Assembly: GCF_019749375.1 (NCBI RefSeq)
Contig: NZ_JACWFE010000011.1
Location: 1 to 57,537 of the forward strand
Reading direction: 5' to 3'
Source: Bacillus sp. S/N-304-OC-R1
GTDB lineage: Bacteria; Bacillota; Bacilli; Bacillales; Cytobacillaceae
Length of the DNA stretch: 57,537 nt
The notes below the pieces were generated by a model. The model did no database searches. It was not told where the DNA came from and worked only from the letters and a program-made list of their open reading frames with translations. Both the position numbers and the translations under genes were made by a program. Shown piece after piece: positions 8,309 to 16,119 of this stretch (position 1 is its first letter; each line of letters opens with the position of its first letter).

Positions 8309-8604
8309 TAGAGATTCTCCTTTTGATTTCTTATAAGGAGAATAATAACAGACAGAGATAACAGGAATATTTCAGATTATTAGTATTTACATTACAAATA
8401 CTATTTTCTTTGTAATATTAGGTTGTTAATAGTAGTAAAATTTCTCCTTTATTTTAAAAATTGTAACTATCAAAATAGATAAACTTCCCTGAAATAAAAA
8501 TAAAACAAAAATCTTAAGAAATTATCGAATTTTGTTGAGGATTGTAGAATATTGAACTATAATTTAGTAAAAAATATGACTTTTTCCAGTTATAGGGTGG
8601 AGAT

Positions 8605-10617
8605 ATGAACATTCATAGAAAAGGGGTTTTTGTCACAATGAAGCAGAAGAGAGAGAGAAAACCATTAATGACGCTTACTATCAGAAAGAAATTAATTCTA
8701 TCCTTTATATTAATTTTGCTAGTGCCATCGATTACGATTGGATTCTCTTCCTATTTAAATGCGAAAAGCAATATAAAAGAAAAAATCCAGATTAGTTCAA
8801 GTGAAAATGTTTTGGTTATAGATAAATTTATTACTAGTTTTATTGAACCTAAAGAGAATGCGGCAACTTATTTTTCAAAGCAATTTAATAAGAACTCTTT
8901 TTCGAAAGAAGAGTTTGAACGTACAATTGAAAGTCTTAAGGAATATAACTTATTAAATCCAGATACGATGTGTGTATATGTAGGTTCAGAGGAAACAGGT
9001 GATTTCTTAGTTTATCCTGAACAGGATTTGCCTGCTGGTTATGATCCGCGGGAGCGCCCCTGGTACAAGGATTCAATGGCAAACAGTGAGGAAACTCATA
9101 TAACGGAGCCATATATTGATGCCTTTACAGGCGGTGTTATTGTGACGATTACCCATACACTTAAGGATGGTTCAGGTGTATTTGGGATGGACCTTAGCTT
9201 AGACGCGTTGAGTAAGCTGACAGATGGGATTAAAATTGGATCACAAGGCTATCCGGTCGTTTTAAGTGCTGAAGGGAATTTTCTTGTTCATCCAGAAATT
9301 GCACCGGGTACGAAAGCTGAAGGCAGCTGGGTACAGTCTCTGCTTGAAAAACATGATGGGCAGGCAACAGATGGCCGTCACCAAATAGATTTCACAACAA
9401 ATGAAAGAACAGGGATGAAAATTGCTGGTTTCATGAATTTAAATGAAATTAGCCATGATACGCAGCCCATTCTAATAACTACGTTAATAATGGTTGGGTT
9501 ATTTATTCTTATTGGTGCTATCCTTTCCTATTTTGTCATTAATTCCATTACGAGACCTTTAAATGAGCTGGTGATGGCGACTGACAAGGTGAGTGAAGGG
9601 GATCTTACACAGAGCTTTAAGGTGAAAAATAATGATGAGATTAGTCATTTAGGGGTTAGTTTTAATAAAATGGTTGCGGCTCTTCGTGAACTGATTCGCA
9701 ATGTGGATGAGAAATCCGAAATGCTTGCGGCCTCCTCTGAGCAGCTGATGGCAAGTGCAGAACAAAATAATACAGCAACAGAGCAAATTGTTGATGCAAT
9801 CCAAGAGGTAGCTACCGGAACGGAAAGACAGTCAAAAATGGTTGAGGAAAGTAATCATATTGTAAAGGCCATGTCTTCAGAAATGGAAAAGATGTCAGCT
9901 CACTCTGAAACTGTCCGTGATACTACTGTAAGAGCAGTCAGCATTGTTTCTAATGGAAATCAAACAATTGGATTAACTGCAAAGCAAATGGCAAATATTC
10001 ATGAAACGATTAACGAATTAAGCGGAGTGATTGAAGATCTAAGGAAACGATCCATTGACATTAATCAAATCATTGATGTAATTTCGGGAATTGCTGACCA
10101 GACAAATTTGCTTGCCTTAAATGCCGCTATTGAAGCAGCAAGGGCTGGAGAAAATGGAAAAGGATTTGCGGTCGTGGCGGATGAGGTTCGTAAATTAGCA
10201 GAACAATCATCTCGATCAACCGAAACGATTAGAGGTCTCATTTCCTCCATTCAAATTGATACGAATCAAGCAGTTCAATCGATGGAAAAAGGAACAGATG
10301 AAATCGAAAAAGGTATGGATCTTGTGAAGAGTGCAGGAACGGCTTTTGATGAGATTAAACAATTTATTGACAATGTTAACATGGAAATCCAAACAATCTC
10401 TAATTCTATAAAGGAATCATCAGCTGGAACGGATCAGGTTGTAAACGCTGTTTATAGCATTGAAGAAATCGCTATTCGAACAACAGCTGATAGTCAAAAT
10501 GTGACAGCAGCAACAGAAGAACAATTAGCTTCCATGCAGGAAATTACAGCCTCTGCCTCTTCTCTATCCTATATGGCTGAGGATCTGAAAGAATTAATTA
10601 AGAAATTTAAAATATAA
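8605..10617 (+). CDS. methyl-accepting chemotaxis protein with dCache sensor
   Basis: 670 residues. A first membrane helix at about 29-50 ([18 protein letters not shown]) is followed by an extracellular dCache-type sensor with the usual [10 protein letters not shown] and [15 protein letters not shown] motifs. A second helix lies at about 288-312, then HAMP ([20 protein letters not shown]) and a long cytosolic signalling coil with the hairpin tip [19 protein letters not shown]. It senses a small molecule outside and controls CheA. The ligand cannot be told. The start at 8605 has GGTGGAG upstream; the later Met at residue 12 has no good site. The gene stands alone, ending at the hairpin at 10626. 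Confidence 0.92.
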   Translation: MNIHRKGVFVTMKQKRERKPLMTLTIRKKLILSFILILLVPSITIGFSSYLNAKSNIKEKIQISSSENVLVIDKFITSFIEPKENAATYFSKQFNKNSFSKEEFERTIESLKEYNLLNPDTMCVYVGSEETGDFLVYPEQDLPAGYDPRERPWYKDSMANSEETHITEPYIDAFTGGVIVTITHTLKDGSGVFGMDLSLDALSKLTDGIKIGSQGYPVVLSAEGNFLVHPEIAPGTKAEGSWVQSLLEKHDGQATDGRHQIDFTTNERTGMKIAGFMNLNEISHDTQPILITTLIMVGLFILIGAILSYFVINSITRPLNELVMATDKVSEGDLTQSFKVKNNDEISHLGVSFNKMVAALRELIRNVDEKSEMLAASSEQLMASAEQNNTATEQIVDAIQEVATGTERQSKMVEESNHIVKAMSSEMEKMSAHSETVRDTTVRAVSIVSNGNQTIGLTAKQMANIHETINELSGVIEDLRKRSIDINQIIDVISGIADQTNLLALNAAIEAARAGENGKGFAVVADEVRKLAEQSSRSTETIRGLISSIQIDTNQAVQSMEKGTDEIEKGMDLVKSAGTAFDEIKQFIDNVNMEIQTISNSIKESSAGTDQVVNAVYSIEEIAIRTTADSQNVTAATEEQLASMQEITASASSLSYMAEDLKELIKKFKI

Positions 10618-10625
10618 ATGGCAAA

Positions 10626-10661
10626 GAGGCCAGTTTGCATAGGAGCAGACTGGCCTCATTT
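10626..10661 (+). terminator. terminator of the chemoreceptor gene
   Basis: Stem GAGGCCAGT / ACTGGCCTC extended by TGC/GCA, loop ATAGGA. The following T run is weak (ATTTATC). It may also serve the convergent gene at 10692. Confidence 0.7.
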
Positions 10662-10691
10662 ATCATTAAGTTTTGTGTTTCTTAAAACCAA

Positions 10692-10910
10692 TTAAACTAA
10701 TTCATACGCAGTGACATTACGCTCAATGACTCGTGCTTCTTTTGCAGAAGCAAGAACACCGTTTGCTGTATTGAACAAATCAGCTGCAATAATTTGCTCC
10801 ATCGCTTGTTTAACAGCAGCTTGATCTACCGGCTCCTTCGGGTTATCAATAGAAAGTCGTGATAACTTTCCGAGATCTGTTACGAAGGTTAACTCGAGTG
10901 ATTTCGCCAT
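10692..10910 (-). CDS. DUF2922 family protein
   Basis: A small protein of about 72 residues from MAKSLELTFVTDLGKLSRLS; the pattern SLELTF.T..GK...LSI..PK and the length fit DUF2922. The open frame extends upstream to 10958, but AGGAGGAGAAGTAAT ahead of the ATG at 10910 marks the start. No membrane segment. The function is unknown. It follows the DUF1659 gene, and this pair is a common two-gene unit in Bacillaceae and clostridia. Confidence 0.8.
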   Translation of the reverse strand: MAKSLELTFVTDLGKLSRLSIDNPKEPVDQAAVKQAMEQIIAADLFNTANGVLASAKEARVIERNVTAYELV

Positions 10911-10957
10911 ATTACTTCTCCTCCTTTCTCTGGGAACTTCTATTAACTCCCTTTCCA

Positions 10958-11176
10958 TTAGCCAACAATATCAAAGCTATCGTTCCGAACGACAGTTGAT
11001 AGAGGATCGCTGCTTAATGAAGCGATGGCTTGTGCTACTTGGTGAATCTGATCAGCTGTTGCCGTTTTCTTCACGTTGCCTAATGTTTTTGTTTTGAACA
11101 TCGGTTCCCCTTTTTCGTTTAAGCCTGTTTCGAAGCTTAGACGAAGTCTTGTTTCAATCATGAGTGCCTGTGCCAT
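10958..11176 (-). CDS. DUF1659 family protein
   Basis: 72 residues with the DUF1659 pattern: RLRLSFETGLNEKGEPMFKT, then KTLGNVKKTATADQIHQVAQ and IASLSSDPLSTVVRND. The ATG at 11176 is preceded by GAGGAGGTGATCACC. It is the first gene of a two-gene operon with the DUF2922 gene 47 bases downstream. The function is unknown; both are small soluble proteins of similar length that may work as partners. Confidence 0.82.
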   Translation of the reverse strand: MAQALMIETRLRLSFETGLNEKGEPMFKTKTLGNVKKTATADQIHQVAQAIASLSSDPLSTVVRNDSFDIVG

Positions 11177-11254
11177 TGGTGATCACCTCCTCTCACTCTT
11201 TATATATAAGGAGGGAGGAAGGACAGTGAGGAGGAAAGAAAAGCTAAATGCATG

Positions 11255-11291
11255 AAAAAAGCGGATGATTATTTAAATCACCCGCTTTTTT
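11255..11291 (-). terminator. terminator of the propeptide gene
   Basis: Long inverted repeat AAAAAAGCGG / CCGCTTTTTT with inner TGAT / ATCA, giving T runs on both strands. On the minus strand it closes the RRNPP regulator-propeptide operon; on the plus strand no gene leads into it. Confidence 0.85.
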
Positions 11292-11325
11292 GCATATATA
11301 AAAAGAGTTTGCATGAAACAGTTAC

Positions 11326-11751
11326 TTAAACTAAATCTGATTTAGCACCGTGTTGCACAGGATAGTCAGCTACTTTAACACCGCCAATACTGTGTTGCAC
11401 AGGGTAATCAGCTACTTTAACACCGCCAATACTGTGTTGCACAGGGTAATCAGCTACTTTAAAACCGCCAATACTGTGTTGCACAGGGTAATCAGCTACT
11501 TTAAAACCACCAACACTATGTTGCACAGGGTAATCAGCTACTTTAAAACCGCCAACACTATGTTGTACAGGATAATCCGCAAGTTCAATAGGATCTACAC
11601 TATGCTGTACAGGATAATCGGCTAAGTTAGAGAAATTAGAACCGAAAGCTCCTAGGCCTAAAATAGAAAATGATATAGCAGTTACTTTTAGTATTTTTTT
11701 CACTTTCGCACCAGCTTTCCCATATTTTTTAAGATAAGTAGATTGTATCAA
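11326..11751 (-). CDS. exported signalling propeptide with seven tandem ADYPVQH units (PapR-like)
   Basis: 141 residues if started at the TTG at 11751, which shares the bases TTGA with the stop of the upstream regulator. A GTG at 11703 (residue 17) is the alternative start and would give a classic signal peptide, KKILKVTAISFSILGLGAFG. The mature part is seven copies of ADYPVQH beginning at residues 44, 58, 72, 86, 100, 114 and 128, an exact 14-residue period, with spacers such as SVGGFKV, SIGGFKV and SIGGVKV. The last copy ends GAKSDLV. The heptapeptide resembles PapR signals (ADLPFEF, SDLPFEH) in the pattern [AS]-D-x-P-x-x-[FH]. Together with the PlcR-like gene just upstream, this indicates a secreted, processed and re-imported quorum-sensing peptide made in seven copies per precursor. 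The processing enzyme is not visible here. Confidence 0.8.
   Translation of the reverse strand: MIQSTYLKKYGKAGAKVKKILKVTAISFSILGLGAFGSNFSNLADYPVQHSVDPIELADYPVQHSVGGFKVADYPVQHSVGGFKVADYPVQHSIGGFKVADYPVQHSIGGVKVADYPVQHSIGGVKVADYPVQHGAKSDLV
11350..11622 (-). repeat. 42-bp coding tandem repeat, seven units
   Basis: Within the propeptide gene the DNA repeats every 42 bp. Units 3-6 are almost identical in DNA, differing mainly at the Phe/Val and Val/Ile codons, while the first unit is more diverged. This points to recent expansion by slippage or unequal recombination, so copy number may vary between strains. Confidence 0.9.
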
Positions 11752-12632
11752 GAGTTAAGTAGATTATCAATCTCAATTTCCATTATTTTCAATAATCTTG
11801 TCTTTTTTTCCAATCTTAACAAGTGAAGGCACTCTTCTAAATAGTATTTTCCTTTATCAACTTCGCCTATTTTTACATAGTTGTGTCCGATTTGGTAATA
11901 AAATTCATTTAAGAGATACAGCAACTCTTCATTAATACAGAGATTTAATCCCTTATAGCAATAAGAAAGAGATTCTTCATACATGTCTAATTTGGTGTAC
12001 GCTTGAGATAAGCCGAATAAAATTCTTAATTGCCCTTTCATATTTAATACGTGTGGAAGGTTTTCGATACTACTTAAAGCCTCTAGGAAAATAGTTACGG
12101 CACTGCGATAATTTTTTGTGTCATAGAAGATAAGCCCAATACTTGTAAGTATTTCTATTTCTCTTTCGGTAAGGGAAACTCTTTTTGGGTTTGTTAAGGC
12201 GATTGCCTTACTCAATGTATCAAACGCGCGATCAGAGTCGCCATCAAGATGATGATAACAAATCCCCTGATGCCACATTAAATACTGCTTAAGAGATTTC
12301 TGATTAAATAGAGGGCTGTACTTTTCTGATTGAATGATATTGTTAATTGCTACGTAATCACGTTCTCTCTTGTACTTTTCAATCAACTGAATAACAGCAT
12401 TTGGATAGTGGATAGTAGTTTTAGAAGCAATGTCGAAAAAATAAGTTAATTCCATATCTAGCTTTTTGGCAAATTTATAGAGTACATCAAGTGTAGGATA
12501 GGCTCTTTCCTTCTCAAAAGAAACTAACTCCTCAACTGTACAAATCCCTCCGGCTAATTCTTCTAATGATAAACTTTTATATTCGCGAAAGGATTGGAGG
12601 ATTTCTCCAAATAAATATTTCTCTAGTTTCAT
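11748..12632 (-). CDS. PlcR-like RRNPP quorum-sensing regulator (HTH plus TPR)
   Basis: 294 residues, close to PlcR. The N-terminal helix-turn-helix (about 1-60) reads FGEILQSFREYKSLSLEELA, then CTVEELVSFEKERAYPTLDV and LDMELTYFFD. It is followed by about five helical TPR-like repeats (DRAFDTLSKAIALT, YDTKNYRSAVTIFLEALSSI, QAYTKLDMYEESLSYCYKGL, HNYVKIGEVDKGKYYLEECL). In the RRNPP family the TPR domain binds the re-imported peptide and this switches DNA binding. The propeptide gene overlaps its stop by 4 bases, the same order as plcR-papR. I found no clear PlcR box (TATGNAN4TNCATA) upstream; the tandem repeat at 12778-12824 is another candidate site. Confidence 0.85.
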   Translation of the reverse strand: MKLEKYLFGEILQSFREYKSLSLEELAGGICTVEELVSFEKERAYPTLDVLYKFAKKLDMELTYFFDIASKTTIHYPNAVIQLIEKYKRERDYVAINNIIQSEKYSPLFNQKSLKQYLMWHQGICYHHLDGDSDRAFDTLSKAIALTNPKRVSLTEREIEILTSIGLIFYDTKNYRSAVTIFLEALSSIENLPHVLNMKGQLRILFGLSQAYTKLDMYEESLSYCYKGLNLCINEELLYLLNEFYYQIGHNYVKIGEVDKGKYYLEECLHLLRLEKKTRLLKIMEIEIDNLLNS

Positions 12633-12777
12633 ATTAATCCCTCATTTCCGCAATCTCTAATTCAATAGTATCATATTCATTGTTTTGTTATATAGGGAAA
12701 GGTGGCCTATAACTTGAATATTCTGATAGTGTGCGTTTTATTTTATTTAGCATAGTAGGGCTAAATTTTAAGGCGTT

Positions 12778-12824
12778 TATATCAATTACTAATATACTAT
12801 TATATCAATTTACTAGTATACTGT
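12778..12824. repeat. tandem AT-rich direct repeat upstream of the RRNPP regulator
   Basis: Two adjacent copies of about 23-24 bp, TATATCAATT-(T)ACTARTATACT, at 12778-12800 and 12801-12824. Each contains a partly palindromic TAGTATAC or TAATATAC segment. They lie about 150 bp upstream of the regulator start in a 747-bp gene-free stretch (12633-13379). They could be binding sites; nothing else in that stretch looks like a gene, apart from the promoter zones. Confidence 0.45.
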
Positions 12825-13379
12825 ATTACTTTAATGTGAGAAAATAAAATAATAAATTTTAACATTATGTGACTTTTTTTATGAATAGAATGAGGTTTTT
12901 CTATTCAATAATTTACCCCAATTTGGTGTTCGATTAAATTAAACAATTTGAGCAGAGTGAAATTCATTGTTCTCAGGCAAGGAAAAGTGCAATGAAAACG
13001 CTTGCGGACGTCTCTTTATCTAAAAATAATATGAATTCACAGGCGACCTAACAACAAATATCCCCATTAATCAAACTTCCCTCTATCCCCATCAAAAAAG
13101 CCCTCTAATGGTTGGAAGCTAAAAAAGTATTTTCGCTGATCATAACCTATTCAAGAATAATGTGAAAAAGCTCTTTTGGACGTGTTCAATGTCAATCACC
13201 CCCTACTAAATTGTATTAATTTTATGTGTATTCATGACACAATGTTGAAGTTCCTGGTGATTTTACAAAAATATTATAATTAGGGAGATTTATCCCTGAA
13301 ACTTTAGTAATATATTAAATGTAAAAATTGTAAATTTGGACAAAAGGGTGGGTCCCTTGGTCCTTTCACGGGGTGAATC

Positions 13380-14474
13380 ATGGGAAAAGACATTTCTGTA
13401 ATAAAAAGGCAATATGACATGGACTGGATCCGTGTATTAGCTACAGCTGCGGTATTTTTGTATCACTGTTCGATGTTTTTTAATCCGTTTCCTTGGCATG
13501 TGAAAAATAACGAGTTGGGTTCAGATGGTATACTGGTGTTTTCTTTATTTGTAGGGGCTTGGATTATGCCAATTTTTTTCGCTGTTTCAGGTATTAGTAC
13601 GTCATATGCTTTAAGAAAACGAAGAGCAAATGAGTATATAAAGGAGCGGCTTGTAAGGCTCGGTGTACCGCTGTTGTTTGGCGTCATGATCTTAACTCCG
13701 CCTCAGGTTTATATAGAAAGGTTGGTGAACGGCCAATTTCGTGGCTCCTTATTTGAATTTTTACCGCATTTTTTTGACGGGGTATACCTAGACTTTGGAG
13801 GGGAGGGGAACTTTGCCTTTTTCGGTTTGCATTTGTGGTATTTACTTGTGCTTTTAATTTTTTCCTTGCTGACCCTTCCGCTGTTCCAAAAAATGAATCT
13901 AAAGAACGAAATTGGAAAAATTCACTTTATTGTCATGCCGTTTATTCTTTTTTTGTCAGGTGTTGTACATACACAGGCATTAGGTGGCTGGGATCTCGGA
14001 TTTTATTTAATTGTCTTTATTTATGGTTTCTATGTTTTTTCAAGCCCAAGCTTTAAAGAAATTGTGCGGTCGACTTTTATTATCCACTTTCTTGTGGCAG
14101 TTGTTACTTCATCTATTTATATACTGTGGTTTATGGATGATCTCCCAGTAAATGGTTCAATGGAGGAAATTGCCTTTTTTGCGATTAGAACAATCAATTG
14201 CTGGAGCTGGGTGATATGTATTTTCTATTTAGCAGATAAGTATTTTTCATCTTCTAATAGATCTTTAAAGTATGGAAGTGAAGCTTCGATGCCGTTCTAT
14301 GTGCTGCACCAGCCGATTATTGTCATACTTGGGTTTTTGATCAAAGACCTTCCATGGTCAGTTCCGGTTAAGTTATTGTTTCTTATAACAGCTGCATTTG
14401 CTGTAATTATGCTGATTTATCATATAGTTATTCGGAGGTTAAAGGTTTTGAGGTTTTTGTTCGGAATGAAGTAG
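13380..14474 (+). CDS. membrane acyltransferase 3 family protein
   Basis: 364 residues with about ten membrane helices. The start is typical of acyltransferase family 3: MDWIRVLATAAVFLYHCSMF with the conserved His, then the arginine-rich loop KERLVRLGVPLLFG. The C-terminal MPFYVLHQPIIVILGF is also typical. Members move acetyl or other acyl groups across the membrane onto sugars of wall polymers or exopolysaccharides. The ribosome binding site GGGGTGA precedes the ATG. It stands alone, so the acceptor is not known. Confidence 0.82.
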   Translation: MGKDISVIKRQYDMDWIRVLATAAVFLYHCSMFFNPFPWHVKNNELGSDGILVFSLFVGAWIMPIFFAVSGISTSYALRKRRANEYIKERLVRLGVPLLFGVMILTPPQVYIERLVNGQFRGSLFEFLPHFFDGVYLDFGGEGNFAFFGLHLWYLLVLLIFSLLTLPLFQKMNLKNEIGKIHFIVMPFILFLSGVVHTQALGGWDLGFYLIVFIYGFYVFSSPSFKEIVRSTFIIHFLVAVVTSSIYILWFMDDLPVNGSMEEIAFFAIRTINCWSWVICIFYLADKYFSSSNRSLKYGSEASMPFYVLHQPIIVILGFLIKDLPWSVPVKLLFLITAAFAVIMLIYHIVIRRLKVLRFLFGMK

Positions 14475-14490
14475 TGGGGAAGTGCGTTTT

Positions 14491-14517
14491 GGGACAAGGG
14501 AACCGTCCCTATGTCCC
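14491..14517. repeat. GGGAC...GTCCC mini-palindrome
   Basis: GGGACA...TGTCCC with an inner GGGAACCGTCCC. Related short palindromes occur at about 54797, 55046 and 57388, mostly behind genes. A second hairpin, TCACCCCAA-AA-TTGGGGTGA, follows at 14539-14558, with a T run on the minus strand. Confidence 0.5.
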
Positions 14518-14858
14518 ATCCCTGTGGCCAAAAAAAATTCACCCCAAAATTGGGGTGACAAAAGAGATTTGAAAGGCTATTGTTCTTAATTTGTATAAGA
14601 GACGATAGCTAGGATTTGGTAAGTAGCTTACCGTGAAACTAGAATTTCATAATTTTATTAAAACATATATAGTAATATTCTGTTTTTCGTATATTTTAGT
14701 GGATTTTGCAGAAGATCCTTTGTTTTCTTAATTTCTCACCATAACCTGTCACAGGATATTACTTTAGTAATATTTTGATTTTTCAATAGAGGCCTTCTTA
14801 TTCATTGATGGTTAGGAGAAAAGTAGTATAGATGAATTCTAACATTAATATGCAATTC

Positions 14859-14970
14859 TTCTTATCAAGAGAGGTAGAGGGACTGACTCTATGAAACCTT
14901 GGCAACCAGATAGTATGAAATGGTGCCAATTATAGTGGAGAATCTTTAAATATATTTAACCTGATAAATG
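14859..14970 (+). promoter_or_regulatory. S-box (SAM-I) riboswitch, apparently orphan and degenerate at its 3' end
   Basis: The S-box core is clear: CTTATCAAGAGAGGTAGAGG, then GACTGACTCTATGAAACC, TTGGCAACC and GGTGCCAATT. The basal stem can close with TTATCA (14862-14867) and TGATAA (14962-14967). The P4/expression-platform part is weak: no terminator with a T run is evident downstream, and no methionine or cysteine gene follows. SAM-I riboswitches switch off sulphur and methionine genes when SAM is high. Here only coding scraps and a frameshifted Nudix gene lie downstream, so it looks like a leader left after loss of its gene. Confidence 0.75.
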
Positions 14971-15165
14971 AGGTTATTTTAACAGATAGTTATGAAGAAA
15001 TATTGACGATAGAAAAATTTGATGATGCAATCGTTGGGAAGATAGTAAGCTTTTCATATTTGCAGCAAACAGACAGAAGTTCATAAGGAACGACAAGCTT
15101 ACTTATCAATACACGGGGTATTGAATACGCTCGATCTACCTCATTCTATCAAGTGATTGAATGGA
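14915..15165 (+). pseudogene. unidentified coding remnants behind the S-box
   Basis: Open stretches with protein-like composition but no start or full length: one frame gives INEVILTDSYEEILTIEKFD then DAIVGKIVSFSYLQQ, overlapping the end of the S-box, and another gives HKERQAYLSIHGVLNTLDLP. I recognise neither. They may be pieces of one decayed gene. Between 14560 and 14858 I see nothing. Confidence 0.3.
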
Positions 15166-15237
15166 CACATTCAAAATGCTAGCTGGTCAAGTTTTGTGGT
15201 GGTAAAATGAGGAAAATACAAGAAGGACGTGGATTCT

Positions 15238-15977
15238 ATGAAACCGATCATAATTGAAAATGCGCCTGCAAATATTGAAGTTAGGTTTGATTGTCATCCT
15301 CTTCAGTTGCCTGCCGTCATTCGAAGCAAACATAATGATTACTGGGAGCAACAAATAAAAGATAATCCATCCTTACGAAACGGCGAAGTTTTTACGATGA
15401 TTGATATAGCCTCCACTCCAAAAAGTCTGGTAATAACAGTAGCCAAAACCGATTATAAACATTATTTATATACACTGCGCCACGAAAATAGTGCAAATCC
15501 ATGTAAAGTCATTTACACCTGTGCTGCTGTCATTACAAACGATAACCAAATCGTTATTGGCCGAATGAACGGAAAAACGTCAACACCTGGCCGTTTGCGG
15601 GCGGGGGATTAGAAGAATCAGATTTAAAAGATGATGTTTTTGATTTAGAAAAAAATATTAAAAGAGAAGTTAAGGAAGAAATAGGTATTGATATTGATTC
15701 CTTCCTTCCTAAGTTTCTCAAGCATAAAGGATCACATGACTTCTGGGCGGTTATTTATGAAAAATCAGTCGACTATAACGCAGATGAGCTCCATGATCTT
15801 TTCCTTCATTACAATAATGGATTGATCGAGAAAGGCCAGCAGCCAGAGTTTGATGAGCTTCTATTCGTCCCTTTAGAAAAAACATCCATAGAAGAATTTA
15901 TTCAGAATGAGCAATCTCCGATGGTGGATTATTTGATTCCTATTCTAGAAAAATATAAAGAAATAAAGTCACAATAG
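15238..15977 (+). pseudogene. Nudix hydrolase with a one-base frameshift
   Basis: From the ATG at 15238 (AAGGA upstream) the first frame encodes a Nudix N-terminal half ending with CAAVITNDNQIVIGRMNGKT and stops at 15612. The other frame continues it exactly: WPFAGGGLEESDLKDD, then IKREVKEEIGIDID (the REVxEExGI core of the Nudix box), GSHDFWAVIYEK and PEFDELLFVPLEKTSIEEF, ending at 15977. One extra A in the A5 run at 15573-15577, or one extra G in the G5 run at 15603-15607, restores a protein of about 246 residues. The box has an insertion between GG and REV compared with the common form. Substrate unknown (Nudix enzymes split nucleoside diphosphate derivatives). Confidence 0.8.
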
Positions 15978-16119
15978 TTCACCTAAAAAGACAAAATATG
16001 ACTATAATTTCATCTGGGAATATATTAATATAGAACTTAAATGATTGTCATAAGTTGCCGTTCGTGTAGAAAGTTGTCAATCTCCATGGACGGTGTTTGA
16101 CATCGAAGGGAGCGGCACC

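Noticed and set aside
11350..11625. Plus-strand 91-codon frame with HRVISYFNTAN repeats
   Set aside because: It is the mirror of the 42-bp repeat in the propeptide gene on the other strand. The minus-strand frame has the signal peptide, the regulator overlap and the terminator; the plus-strand frame has none.
12633..13379. PlcR box near the RRNPP regulator
   Set aside because: I looked for TATGNAN4TNCATA on both strands by eye and did not find a match.
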